A stretch of DNA of 11,282 nt from LGRD01 sp031415135 (GTDB lineage: Bacteria; Pseudomonadota; Gammaproteobacteria; Burkholderiales; Burkholderiaceae_C), in assembly GCA_031415135.1 (NCBI GenBank), contig JANORB010000177.1, positions 1 through 11,282 on the forward strand, given 5' to 3'. Of the stretch, positions 1 to 6,725 are shown piece after piece. The notes beneath the pieces were generated by a model, which was not told where the DNA came from, did not search any database, and was given only the letters and a program-made list of their open reading frames with translations. Numbering within the stretch: the first letter of the stretch is position 1; each line of letters opens with the position of its first letter. The translations under genes and the position numbers were made by a program.

Positions 1-1227
1 ACCATCGACTTCGAGGCCGCCGCGATGCGCGACGAAATCGTGCTCAGCCGGGCCGAGCCGCAAGGCGGTGGCGGCTACCCGCTGACGGGCCAACAGCGCA
101 ACGACCAGTTCATCAGCGGCGAGCTGGCCTGGAACCAGACCGGCACCACCGCAACACCCGGCCCACGCTTCGTGGCCGACCGGATGCACCAGTTGTGGAT
201 CACGCCGCACGGCGTGCTCCAGGCGGCCGCGCGCCACAACGCCAGCGCCCGCCGTGGCGCGGACGGCGGCGCGGCGCTGACGTTCACGCAGCCCGGCCGC
301 TTCAGCGCCACCGCGCTGGTCGGCGCCGACGGCCTGGTGACGCAGGTGGAATCGACCTTTCCCGACCCGGTGCTGGGCGACACCCGGGCGGTCACGACCT
401 ACTCGGACTACGCCGACTTCGGCGGCGTGAAATTCCCGAAACGCATCCGCCAGGCCATCGGTGGTTTTTCCGTGCTCGACCTGGCCGTCAAGGAAGTGCA
501 GGCCAACGTCGACGTGGCCGCGCTGCAAGTGCCCGAAGCGGCGCGCAACCAGGCCGAGCGTGTGACCACCGAGAAGGTCGCCGACGGTGTGTGGTTCGTG
601 GCCGGCGGCTCGCACAACAGCGTGGCCATCGAGATGGCCGACCACCTGGTGCTGGTGGAGACCCCGCTCAACGACGCCCGCACGCAAGCGGTGATCGAAC
701 AGGTCAAGGCGCTCGCGCCAGGCAAGCCGATCCGCCACGCGATCAACAGCCACCAGCACTTCGACCATTCCGGCGGGGTGCGCGCGGCGGTGGCCGAGGG
801 TGCCAACATCGTCGCGCACGCGGCCAACGCGGCCTACTTCGAGCGCGTCCTGGCGCAGCCGAACAGCCTGCGGCCGGACCGGCTGGCGCAGTCGGCCAAG
901 CGCGCGGCCCTGACCCCGGTGAGCGGCAGGCTGGAGCTGCGCGACGCGACGCGCAGCATCGAAGTTCACCCAATCACCGAGAGCGCCCACAGCAGCGCCT
1001 TCCTGCTGGTCTACCTGCCCAGGGAAAAGCTGCTGATCCAGGCCGACGGATTCACCCCCGGCCCACCGAACACGCCACCGCCGGCGGTGCCGAACGCGAA
1101 CCACCTGAACCTGGTGGCCAACATCGAGCGGCTCAAACTCGATGTCGAGCGCATCCTGCCGCTGCATGGCCGGGTGGTGCCGCTCGCCGACCTGTACGCG
1201 GCGGTGGGGAAGACGCCCGCGCGCTGA
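1..1227 (+). CDS. MBL-fold metallo-hydrolase with N-terminal extension (5' partial)
   Basis: The reading frame is open from base 1, so the start lies upstream; the first in-window ATG (25) is unlikely to be the true start. Counting from that Met, the C-terminal half (about 180-395) is a metallo-beta-lactamase domain. It has the metal motif HQHFDH (243-248) in the context NSHQHFDHSGG, a later His in SAHSSAF (322), an Asp in LIQADGF (341) and a His in LPLHG (381), so a complete two-metal site appears likely. The first 160 or so residues form a separate region rich in beta-like segments, with YSDYADFGGVKFPKRI near 126-141, a motif I associate with secreted MBL proteins carrying an N-terminal extension. 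Substrate unknown; a periplasmic hydrolase is plausible, but the signal peptide would be outside the window. It converges with the minus-strand DUF2145 gene, with only 12 bases between the stops. Family call firm, function open. Confidence 0.88.
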   Translation, partial: TIDFEAAAMRDEIVLSRAEPQGGGGYPLTGQQRNDQFISGELAWNQTGTTATPGPRFVADRMHQLWITPHGVLQAAARHNASARRGADGGAALTFTQPGRFSATALVGADGLVTQVESTFPDPVLGDTRAVTTYSDYADFGGVKFPKRIRQAIGGFSVLDLAVKEVQANVDVAALQVPEAARNQAERVTTEKVADGVWFVAGGSHNSVAIEMADHLVLVETPLNDARTQAVIEQVKALAPGKPIRHAINSHQHFDHSGGVRAAVAEGANIVAHAANAAYFERVLAQPNSLRPDRLAQSAKRAALTPVSGRLELRDATRSIEVHPITESAHSSAFLLVYLPREKLLIQADGFTPGPPNTPPPAVPNANHLNLVANIERLKLDVERILPLHGRVVPLADLYAAVGKTPAR

Positions 1228-1239
1228 GCCGGCGCGCTG

Positions 1240-2163
1240 TCAGTCCAGCGCGACGACGCTGTCGTGCTCGCCGGGCTGGCAGCCGTCGGCGATCGGCTCC
1301 CACCCGCGGCGGATCACCACGCGCCGGCCGGCGTGGCAAAACTCCATCCGCGTGGCGCCCGGCACGCTGGCCTGCACAAAGGCTTCGATGGAGGCCGGCA
1401 TGCTGACGCGGAACAGGCTCTGGTCCAGGTCTGCGCGCGGGTGGTCGTTGCTGTGCAGCCAGGGAATGAATGCGGCCAGCCACATCAGCGGGCGCCAGCC
1501 GACGTTGAAGGTGCTGGGCTGGTAACCCTGCGCCTTGAGCCACTGCTGGGCCTGGGCGCGCGGGTCCTGGGTGTCGTCCAGGCGGCCCCAGGCGGCGGCG
1601 AGCATTTCGGCGACCCACTGGTTGCAGTTCTGGTAGATCAGGCTGAAGGCATGGGCGTTGGCGCTGTAGGCGGGGCCCAGCAATTGCAGCGCCTGGCGCT
1701 TGCTCAGGGCCGCGCGCTCGAGCGCCTCGGCCTGCTCGGGCGGCACGAACACGACCGAGATGTAGCCGCTCGCGGGGTCGTTCAATCCCAGCAGAAAGGC
1801 GCTGATGCCCTGGTCGAACACGCGCGGGCGCTGCTCGTCGCAGGCGTAATACAGCTGCCGCACCGACCACGGCGTGCTCAGGCCCGCCTTGAGGCTCAGG
1901 CCGGCATGCGAGTAGCGCACACCGAAGCGGCTGAGGTCCAGGCCGGAGCGGGCAATCAGCGCCAGGCTCTGGCCCGAGTCTTCGAGCGCGGTCTTGATGA
2001 TGGCGCCGAAGCGGAACAGCTGGTCTTTCTGCTCGGCGCTCAGCACCACCGGCTCGTCACAAAAGCGGGTTGAGCTGGCGTGGCAGGCCAGCCAGGGGCC
2101 GCACGCCAGAACCCAAAGTGCAGCCAGCGCCGCCGCGCGGCGGAGGCCGCGGGCCGCCGTCAA
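1240..2163 (-). CDS. DUF2145 family secreted protein, possible permuted papain-fold enzyme
   Basis: I recognise the DUF2145 family from RYSHAGLSLK, WSVRQLYYACDE, VFDQGISAFLLG and YQNCNQWVAEML. I chose the TTG at 2163 because it overlaps the upstream gene's TGA (TTGA), giving 307 residues and a compact signal peptide: basic MTAARGLRR, hydrophobic core to about residue 25, probable cleavage after ACHA. An in-frame TTG at 2199 would add 12 residues and overlap the upstream gene by 40 bases. A lipoprotein reading (VLAC, Cys21) is possible but weak. His86 in SHAGL followed by Cys180 in NCNQWVAEML resembles the His-before-Cys order of permuted NlpC/P60-type proteins (YaeF/YiiX, LRAT); that fold assignment is my inference. 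Predicted location is periplasm or cell envelope. Last gene of the minus series that follows proC; no promoter of its own is visible. Biochemical role unknown. Confidence 0.85.
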   Translation of the reverse strand: MTAARGLRRAAALAALWVLACGPWLACHASSTRFCDEPVVLSAEQKDQLFRFGAIIKTALEDSGQSLALIARSGLDLSRFGVRYSHAGLSLKAGLSTPWSVRQLYYACDEQRPRVFDQGISAFLLGLNDPASGYISVVFVPPEQAEALERAALSKRQALQLLGPAYSANAHAFSLIYQNCNQWVAEMLAAAWGRLDDTQDPRAQAQQWLKAQGYQPSTFNVGWRPLMWLAAFIPWLHSNDHPRADLDQSLFRVSMPASIEAFVQASVPGATRMEFCHAGRRVVIRRGWEPIADGCQPGEHDSVVALD

Positions 2164-2627
2164 AGCACCACGGCGGTGGTGCGCAGTTCCTTGTACCAAT
2201 CGTCGTTGAGCACCAGGAAAAACGCCTGCCGGGTCGGGCCGTCGGCGAACTCGGTGCCATACGGTTTTTGGCGCGCGGTGACGATGCCGCCCTGCGCCAG
2301 CCGGCCTTGTTCGACCGCCTCCCTGGGCAGGAAGAGGAAGAACTCGCCTTCGGGCGCGGCATCGGCCAGCGCCTGCAGCCGCATGCGCACCTGGCCCGGC
2401 CGATCGGCCGCCGCGGCCATGTCGATGATCTTGTAATCGCCGTCGGCGACCTTGTTGTCCTTGGACGAACTGGCGCTCGACTTCTCGACCGAGCCCGACA
2501 GGCTGCCCACCGACGTGGTGACGCTGTCGGATGCGGCCGAAGACGTCGAGCTGGCCGCCAGGGCGGGCAGCGCGCCGGCGCCGAACAGCAAGGCGGTGAG
2601 GGCGAGGCGGTGGGCAAGGTGGCTCAT
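2160..2627 (-). CDS. Small secreted protein, Ser-rich linker, function unknown
   Basis: The product has 155 residues. Start ATG 2627 is supported by TGGAG five bases upstream. Residues 1-24 form a clear signal peptide (MSHLAHRLALTALLFGAGAL, then PALA with cleavage before ASS). Residues 25-57 are a low-complexity Ser/Thr/Ala/Lys linker. The remaining 100 residues form a small mixed domain with KIIDMAAAADRPGQVRMRL (66-84), GEFFLFLPREAVEQG (94-108) and AFFLVLNDDWYKELRT (135-150). No Cys and no obvious catalytic motif are present. I do not recognise the family. The stop overlaps the likely TTG start of the DUF2145 gene, so the two are probably translationally coupled, and both products appear exported. 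The gene follows the RlmN-like gene by 26 bases. Confidence 0.8.
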   Translation of the reverse strand: MSHLAHRLALTALLFGAGALPALAASSTSSAASDSVTTSVGSLSGSVEKSSASSSKDNKVADGDYKIIDMAAAADRPGQVRMRLQALADAAPEGEFFLFLPREAVEQGRLAQGGIVTARQKPYGTEFADGPTRQAFFLVLNDDWYKELRTTAVVL

Positions 2628-2632
2628 GTTGA

Positions 2633-2636
2633 CTCC
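2633..2636 (-). promoter_or_regulatory. Ribosome binding site of the 155-aa secreted protein
   Basis: GGAG on the minus strand, five bases before the ATG at 2627. It is one of the clearer Shine-Dalgarno sequences in the window and fixes the start of this gene. Confidence 0.6.
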
Positions 2637-2653
2637 AGGCTGAGGGGGTTGTC

Positions 2654-3700
2654 CTAGGCGGCGTCGCCGCGCGTTCGGTGCAACCTTACCACCTGCGCAG
2701 CGGGCCCGGCGCGGCGCGAACGCAACTGGCCGCAGCCGGCTTCCACGTCTTGCCCGGCCGACTGGCGCAGCTTGGTCAGCACGCCGCGCTGGTGCAGCGC
2801 GCGCGCCATCGCCGCCGCGCGTTCGGGCGCCGGACGCTTGAACGGCAGGCCGTCGACGCGGTTGTACGAGATCAGGTTCAGCAGCGCGTACTTGCCGGCC
2901 AGCAGCCGGACGATGCCGTCCACTTCTTCGGCCGTGTCGTTGATGCCGTCGAGCAAGGTCCACTGGTACTGGATCGGGTAGCCGGTGGCGCGCGCATAGG
3001 CTTCGCCCCGCGCGACCAGTTCGGCCGGGTCCATGCGCGGCGCGCGCGGCAGCAATTGCGCCCGCAATGCCGCGCGGGTCGAATGCAGCGACAAGGCCAG
3101 CGCCGGCTTCACCGGCCCCAGCGGCAGCCGCTCGAACACGCGCGCATCGCCCACGGTCGAAAACACCAGGTTCTTGTGGCCGATGGCGCCGCCCGTGCCC
3201 AGCAGGTCGATCGCCTCCAGCACGTTGTCGAGGTTGTGCGCCGGCTCGCCCATGCCCATGAACACGACCTTGCCGACCTTGCGCAGCCCGCGCGCCAGCA
3301 CCACTTGCGCCACGATCTCGGCGCTGCCCAGCTGGCGCAGCAGGCCGTCGCGCCCGGTCATGCAAAAGACGCAGCCGACCGCGCATCCGACCTGGGTCGA
3401 GACACACAGGCCGTCTCGCGGCAGCAGCACGCTCTCCACCGTTTGGCCATCGGCCAGCTGCACCAGCAGGCGCGCCGAACCGTCGGCGCCGGCGTGTTCG
3501 GAGCGCAGGCGGGCGAGGGCCGCCATCTCGTCGGCCAGCGCGGGCAAGGCCTCGCGCACGGCACGCGGCAAAAAGTCCTCGGGCCGGCGCCGGCCGCTGC
3601 CCTGCGGCAGGGCTTGCGCCCACAGGCGCAGCACCCGCTGTTCGTGGGCGGGCTTGGCGCCCAGCGCGCGCAGGCGTTGGCGGATGTGTTCGATGCGCAT
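2654..3700 (-). CDS. RlmN/Cfr-family radical SAM RNA methyltransferase (probable paralogue)
   Basis: The protein has 348 residues. The radical SAM [4Fe-4S] motif CAVGCVFC gives Cys106, Cys110 and Cys113. The two further Cys that the RlmN/Cfr mechanism needs are present: Cys99 in GLCVSTQVGC (E. coli Cys118) and Cys323 in AGCGQL (E. coli Cys355). GMGEP (149-153), STVG (181-184) and LALSLHS (201-207) are also typical. The expected reaction is C2 methylation of an adenosine, in RlmN A2503 of 23S rRNA and A37 of some tRNAs, using SAM. The N-terminal 90 residues look unlike canonical RlmN and the protein is shorter than E. coli RlmN (384). The usual genomic place of rlmN (near ndk, pilF, hisS, der) also differs from this proC-linked position, so I read it as a second RlmN-like enzyme with unproven RNA target. 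It follows proC by 24 bases. Confidence 0.88.
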   Translation of the reverse strand: MRIEHIRQRLRALGAKPAHEQRVLRLWAQALPQGSGRRRPEDFLPRAVREALPALADEMAALARLRSEHAGADGSARLLVQLADGQTVESVLLPRDGLCVSTQVGCAVGCVFCMTGRDGLLRQLGSAEIVAQVVLARGLRKVGKVVFMGMGEPAHNLDNVLEAIDLLGTGGAIGHKNLVFSTVGDARVFERLPLGPVKPALALSLHSTRAALRAQLLPRAPRMDPAELVARGEAYARATGYPIQYQWTLLDGINDTAEEVDGIVRLLAGKYALLNLISYNRVDGLPFKRPAPERAAAMARALHQRGVLTKLRQSAGQDVEAGCGQLRSRRAGPAAQVVRLHRTRGDAA

Positions 3701-3724
3701 GCGGTGGTCCGGGCCGGCGGCGCG

Positions 3725-4531
3725 TCAACCGAACTCGTCGCCCAATTCACGCGCGCGCTGCTGCGCGGCCTTGAGCGCCTTGATGATCACGGCCTGGACG
3801 CCGCCGGCCTCGAGCGCCAGCAGCGCCGCATGCGTGGTGCCGCCCTTGGAGGTGACACGCTCGCGCAGCACGCCGGGCGACTCGGCGGACGCTTGCGCCA
3901 GCGCCGTGGCGCCGGCGAACGTGGCCAGCGCCAGCTGCTTGCCTTGGTCGGCCGTGAGGCCCATGTCCTGCGCGGCCTGCACCATGGCTTCGACGAAGTA
4001 GAAAACATAGGCCGGGCCCGAGCCCGACAGCGCGGTCACGCTGTCGAGGTCGGCTTCGCGCGCCACCCACAGCGTGCGGCCGGTGGATGCGAGCACGGCC
4101 TCGACCTGCGCGCGCTCCGGCGCCGTGACGCTTTCTCGTGCATACAGGCCCGCGATGCCCTGGCCGATCAGCGCCGGCGTGTTGGGCATTGCGCGCACCA
4201 CGCGCTGCGTGCCGGTGGCGCGCGCGATGGCGTCGCTGCGAATGCCGGCCATCACGCTCAGCTGCAAGGCGCCTGCGACATGCGCCGCACAGGGCAGGGC
4301 CGCTGCCTGGAACAGCTGCGGCTTGACGGCCCACACGACCAGGCCGGCCCGCGCCAGCGACGCGTCCGCGGCGGCCAGCGCGTCGATGCCGAACTCGGCG
4401 CGCAGCTTGTGGCGCTGCGCTTCGAACGGTTCGACCACGATCACCGAGCCGGCGGCGCGGCCGCTGTTGAGCAGCCCGCCGAGGATGGCGCTGGCCATGT
4501 TGCCGCCGCCGATGAAAACGATTGTGTGCAT
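3725..4531 (-). CDS. proC: Pyrroline-5-carboxylate reductase
   Basis: It catalyses the last step of proline synthesis, NAD(P)H-dependent reduction of 1-pyrroline-5-carboxylate to L-proline, in the cytoplasm. The 268-residue length fits the family. The N-terminus opens directly with the Rossmann nucleotide-binding motif FIGGGNMA (6-13), so the ATG at 4531 is well supported even though no strong ribosome binding site is visible. VWAVKPQ (66-72), RAMPNTP (113-119), ALSGSGPAY (167-175) and the C-terminal VTSKGGTT (226-233) are the usual P5CR signatures and all are intact. It is the first gene of a minus-strand series with the RlmN-like gene 24 bases downstream. Upstream, 53 bases containing a hairpin separate it from the sigma-54 activator gene, so proC probably has its own promoter; I could not identify one with confidence. 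Confidence 0.97.
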   Translation of the reverse strand: MHTIVFIGGGNMASAILGGLLNSGRAAGSVIVVEPFEAQRHKLRAEFGIDALAAADASLARAGLVVWAVKPQLFQAAALPCAAHVAGALQLSVMAGIRSDAIARATGTQRVVRAMPNTPALIGQGIAGLYARESVTAPERAQVEAVLASTGRTLWVAREADLDSVTALSGSGPAYVFYFVEAMVQAAQDMGLTADQGKQLALATFAGATALAQASAESPGVLRERVTSKGGTTHAALLALEAGGVQAVIIKALKAAQQRARELGDEFG

Positions 4532-4545
4532 GGCGCGAGTGTACG

Positions 4546-4573
4546 AAGCCGGCGCGGGATTCGCCGCCGGCCT
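4546..4573 (-). terminator. Possible terminator hairpin between activator gene and proC
   Basis: Read on the minus strand, GCCGGCG (4565-4571) pairs with CGCCGGC (4548-4554) around a 10-base loop, extended by a G-U and an A-U pair. It starts 11 bases after the activator stop codon. No long U-run follows (only UUCG), so as an intrinsic terminator it is weak; it may instead stabilise the 3' end of the upstream mRNA. It also lies in the proC leader. Confidence 0.35.
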
Positions 4574-4584
4574 TTGGGCGACCC

Positions 4585-6672
4585 TCAGCTCGTCGCGTCG
4601 ATCTCGCCCGCGGGGTCGGCGCCTTCATTCAGGCGCACCACGCCCTCCATGTGGTAGCGCTCGACTTTGCGGTACAGCGTGCTGCGCGAAATGCCGAGCG
4701 CGCGCGCCGCCTGCGCCATGTTGCCGTGCACGCTTTGCACCACGCGCGCAATCGCCTGGCGCTCGGAATCCTCCAGGCTTGTGGCCTGGGCAAGCCCGGC
4801 GGCGGCTGGAACGGCCCGGGCGTCTGCACCCATGACCTCGCGCGGCAGTTCGTCGCAGCGCACCACTTCGTCGGTCGATGTCAACAGCAGGCCTTCGACC
4901 ACGTTGCGAAGTTCGCGCACATTGCCCGGCCACGCATAGGCGCGCAGGCGCGCCATCACCTCGGTGCCGAAGCGGCGGCTGCCGACCCCGTGGCGCTCGG
5001 CCAGCTTGTGGTTGAAATGCTCGGTCAACAGCTCGATGTCGAGTTCGCGCTCACGCAGCGGGGGCACGCGGATGCGGGTCACGCTGATGCGGTGGTAAAG
5101 GTCGCGCCGGAAGCGTCCGGCCTCGACTTCTTCGAGCAGGTCTCGATTTGTCATCGCCAACAGGCGCACGTCGACCCGGCGCGGCTTGGCCTCGCCGAGC
5201 CGGTAGACGATGCCTTCTTCCAGCGCGCGCAGCAGCACGGGCTGCAACTCCAGCGGCAGCTCGCCGATTTCGTCCAGGCACAGCGTGCCGCCGTGGGCCA
5301 GCTCGAATCGCCCGGCCCGCCCTTCGTTGGTGGCCCCGGTGTAGGCGCCCCGCACGTGACCGAACAGTTCGCTGCCGATCAGCTCCTTGGTGGTGGCGCC
5401 GCAATTGAAGGTGACAAACGGGCCGCTGCGTCCCTCGTCGCCATGGATGGCGCGCGCAAAGAGCTCCTTGCCGACGCCCGTTTCGCCCTGGATCAGCACC
5501 GCGACGCGCCGGCTGCCGAGCTGCCGCGCCCGATCAACGGTGGTGCGCAAGGCCTGGCTGTGGCCGACCAGGTTTTCAAAGCTGCTGCGCGACCGGTCGA
5601 TTTCAGACCCGTTGCCTGGGCCAGCGGCCGGGCGGTAAGCGCCGGCCGCTCTGGCCAGCGGCGCCATCAGCGGCACGCCACGCGCGCGTTTGGGCACCAT
5701 CAGCAACGCGCCGATGCTCTTGCCCTCGACATGGACCGGGTGCAGCCACTCGGGGCGCAGGCCTTCGGGCAGGCGACGCGCCCATTCTTCCGCGTGGCGC
5801 CCGGGTTCCAGGCCGGGCATGCAACTGCCCAGGGCCAACTCGGTGCCGGGCAGGCTGCCGCTGGTGTGGATCAACCGGGCGCTGCGGTCCAGCACCATCA
5901 TGCCGGCAGCGTCGCCGCGGGCGCTGAGCTTCAGGCAGGCTTCGAGCAAATGGCTGTGTTCGCGGCTGGCGCGCTCGGCCAGCACGGCCTCGATCTGGCG
6001 CGCCGCAGTGACGGCCAGCGCCAGGTTGCTGAGCTGGTAGGTCGACGGCGGGCCGGAAATGTCGACCACGCCCAGGATCTGCTCGGTTCCCGGCATGAAG
6101 ACTGGCGCGGCGGCACAGGTCCAGCGCTTGATGCCGGCGCAGAAGTGCTCTTCTGCGTGCACTTGCGCGGGCATGCGCATCGCCAGCGCGGTGCCGATGC
6201 CGTTGGTGCCCACCACGCTCTCGTGCCAGTGGCCACCCACCACCAGGTGCACGCCTTGCGCGGATTCGAGGGTGCGCATGTCGCCGGCGACTTCGAGGAT
6301 CACGCCGTTCGGGTCGGTCAACAGCAGAATCGAGCCCGAGTGCGCGAGCAGATGGGCCGAGGTCACGAACAGGCCCTGCGCCGCCCACAGCAGGTCATGG
6401 TTGCGGTGGCGCAGCTGTTCCAGCGCGTCGCCCCGCGCGGCCAGTGGCGCCAGCCGGGAACTCGGCGCCACACCGGAGCGCAGGCTGCGCTGCCAGGACG
6501 ACAGCACGAACTTGGGCACCAGGCCGGCGGTGAGGGTTTCGCCGGTGACGAAGTTCTCCCAGGCCTCCATGACCCGCCGCACGGCGGGCGGTTCGAGCGC
6601 CGCCGAGCTGCGGCTTGCGCTGTCCCACGAAAGCGCAGGCCGCCCGGAAGGTTCTTTGGGATGAATGATCAT
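4585..6672 (-). CDS. Sigma-54-dependent transcriptional activator, AcoR/MimR type
   Basis: The product (695 residues) drives sigma-54 RNA polymerase from -24/-12 promoters. An N-terminal sensor region starts with KFVLSSWQRSL, followed by a GAF-like domain (about 95-235) with GHWHESVVGTNGIGTALA and a short PAS-like segment (about 255-330). The AAA+ domain spans about 365-600: Walker A GETGVGKE (396-403), the sigma-54 contact loop GAYTGA (442-447, Tyr for the common Phe), Walker B LCLDE (464-468), arginine-rich FRRDLYHRI (521-529) and WPGNVREL (581-588). A Fis-type helix-turn-helix follows (about 649-672, AARALGISRSTLYRKV). No receiver domain is present, so it probably senses a small molecule, as AcoR senses acetoin and MimR responds to acetone. 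The ATG at 6672 touches its AGGAG box with no spacer, so the exact start is uncertain; Met35 is an alternative. It lies 53 bases after the transporter gene. The frame stays open far upstream, but that part is a shadow of the transporter gene. Confidence 0.93.
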   Translation of the reverse strand: MIIHPKEPSGRPALSWDSASRSSAALEPPAVRRVMEAWENFVTGETLTAGLVPKFVLSSWQRSLRSGVAPSSRLAPLAARGDALEQLRHRNHDLLWAAQGLFVTSAHLLAHSGSILLLTDPNGVILEVAGDMRTLESAQGVHLVVGGHWHESVVGTNGIGTALAMRMPAQVHAEEHFCAGIKRWTCAAAPVFMPGTEQILGVVDISGPPSTYQLSNLALAVTAARQIEAVLAERASREHSHLLEACLKLSARGDAAGMMVLDRSARLIHTSGSLPGTELALGSCMPGLEPGRHAEEWARRLPEGLRPEWLHPVHVEGKSIGALLMVPKRARGVPLMAPLARAAGAYRPAAGPGNGSEIDRSRSSFENLVGHSQALRTTVDRARQLGSRRVAVLIQGETGVGKELFARAIHGDEGRSGPFVTFNCGATTKELIGSELFGHVRGAYTGATNEGRAGRFELAHGGTLCLDEIGELPLELQPVLLRALEEGIVYRLGEAKPRRVDVRLLAMTNRDLLEEVEAGRFRRDLYHRISVTRIRVPPLRERELDIELLTEHFNHKLAERHGVGSRRFGTEVMARLRAYAWPGNVRELRNVVEGLLLTSTDEVVRCDELPREVMGADARAVPAAAGLAQATSLEDSERQAIARVVQSVHGNMAQAARALGISRSTLYRKVERYHMEGVVRLNEGADPAGEIDATS

Positions 6673-6677
6673 CTCCT
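6673..6677 (-). promoter_or_regulatory. Shine-Dalgarno box abutting the activator start codon
   Basis: AGGAG on the minus strand ends at 6673 and the ATG begins at 6672, leaving no spacer. A functional box normally needs about 5-9 bases, so either the box is fortuitous, translation starts elsewhere (an ATT sits 6 bases from the box), or initiation is deliberately poor. This makes the annotated start the least certain in the cluster. Confidence 0.4.
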
Positions 6678-6681
6678 GTGC

Positions 6682-6717
6682 CGCAGGCAACCCGCATGCG
6701 GACGGGCAGCGCCTGCG
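6682..6717 (-). promoter_or_regulatory. Two-part stem-loop in the transporter-activator gap
   Basis: On the minus strand CGCAGGC (6711-6717) pairs with GCCTGCG (6682-6688). Inside it CCCG (6703-6706) pairs with CGGG (6691-6694) around an 8-base loop, separated from the outer stem by a 4 x 2 internal loop. The inner part also contains the perfect palindrome CCGCATGCGG (6692-6701). There is no U-run. It sits between the transporter stop and the AGGAG box of the activator, so it could reduce read-through or translation of the activator, protect the upstream mRNA, or be a protein-binding palindrome. Pairing is seen directly; function is inference. Confidence 0.45.
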
Positions 6718-6725
6718 ATCGTTGT

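Noticed and set aside
1219..1237. GCGCGC inverted repeat at the convergent gene ends, as a bidirectional terminator
   Set aside because: The stem is only 6 bp of self-complementary GC alternation, partly inside coding sequence and without a U-run on either strand; such repeats arise easily at this GC content.
2160..3728. A 522-codon minus-strand frame joining RlmN-like sequence to the secreted protein
   Set aside because: Its N-terminal part is out of frame with the true RlmN-like product and only the last 155 codons make sense, starting at their own ATG with a ribosome binding site.
2678..4657. A 659-codon plus-strand frame antisense to proC and the RlmN-like gene
   Set aside because: His/Gln/Arg-rich translation without motifs, opposite two well-recognised genes; a shadow frame.
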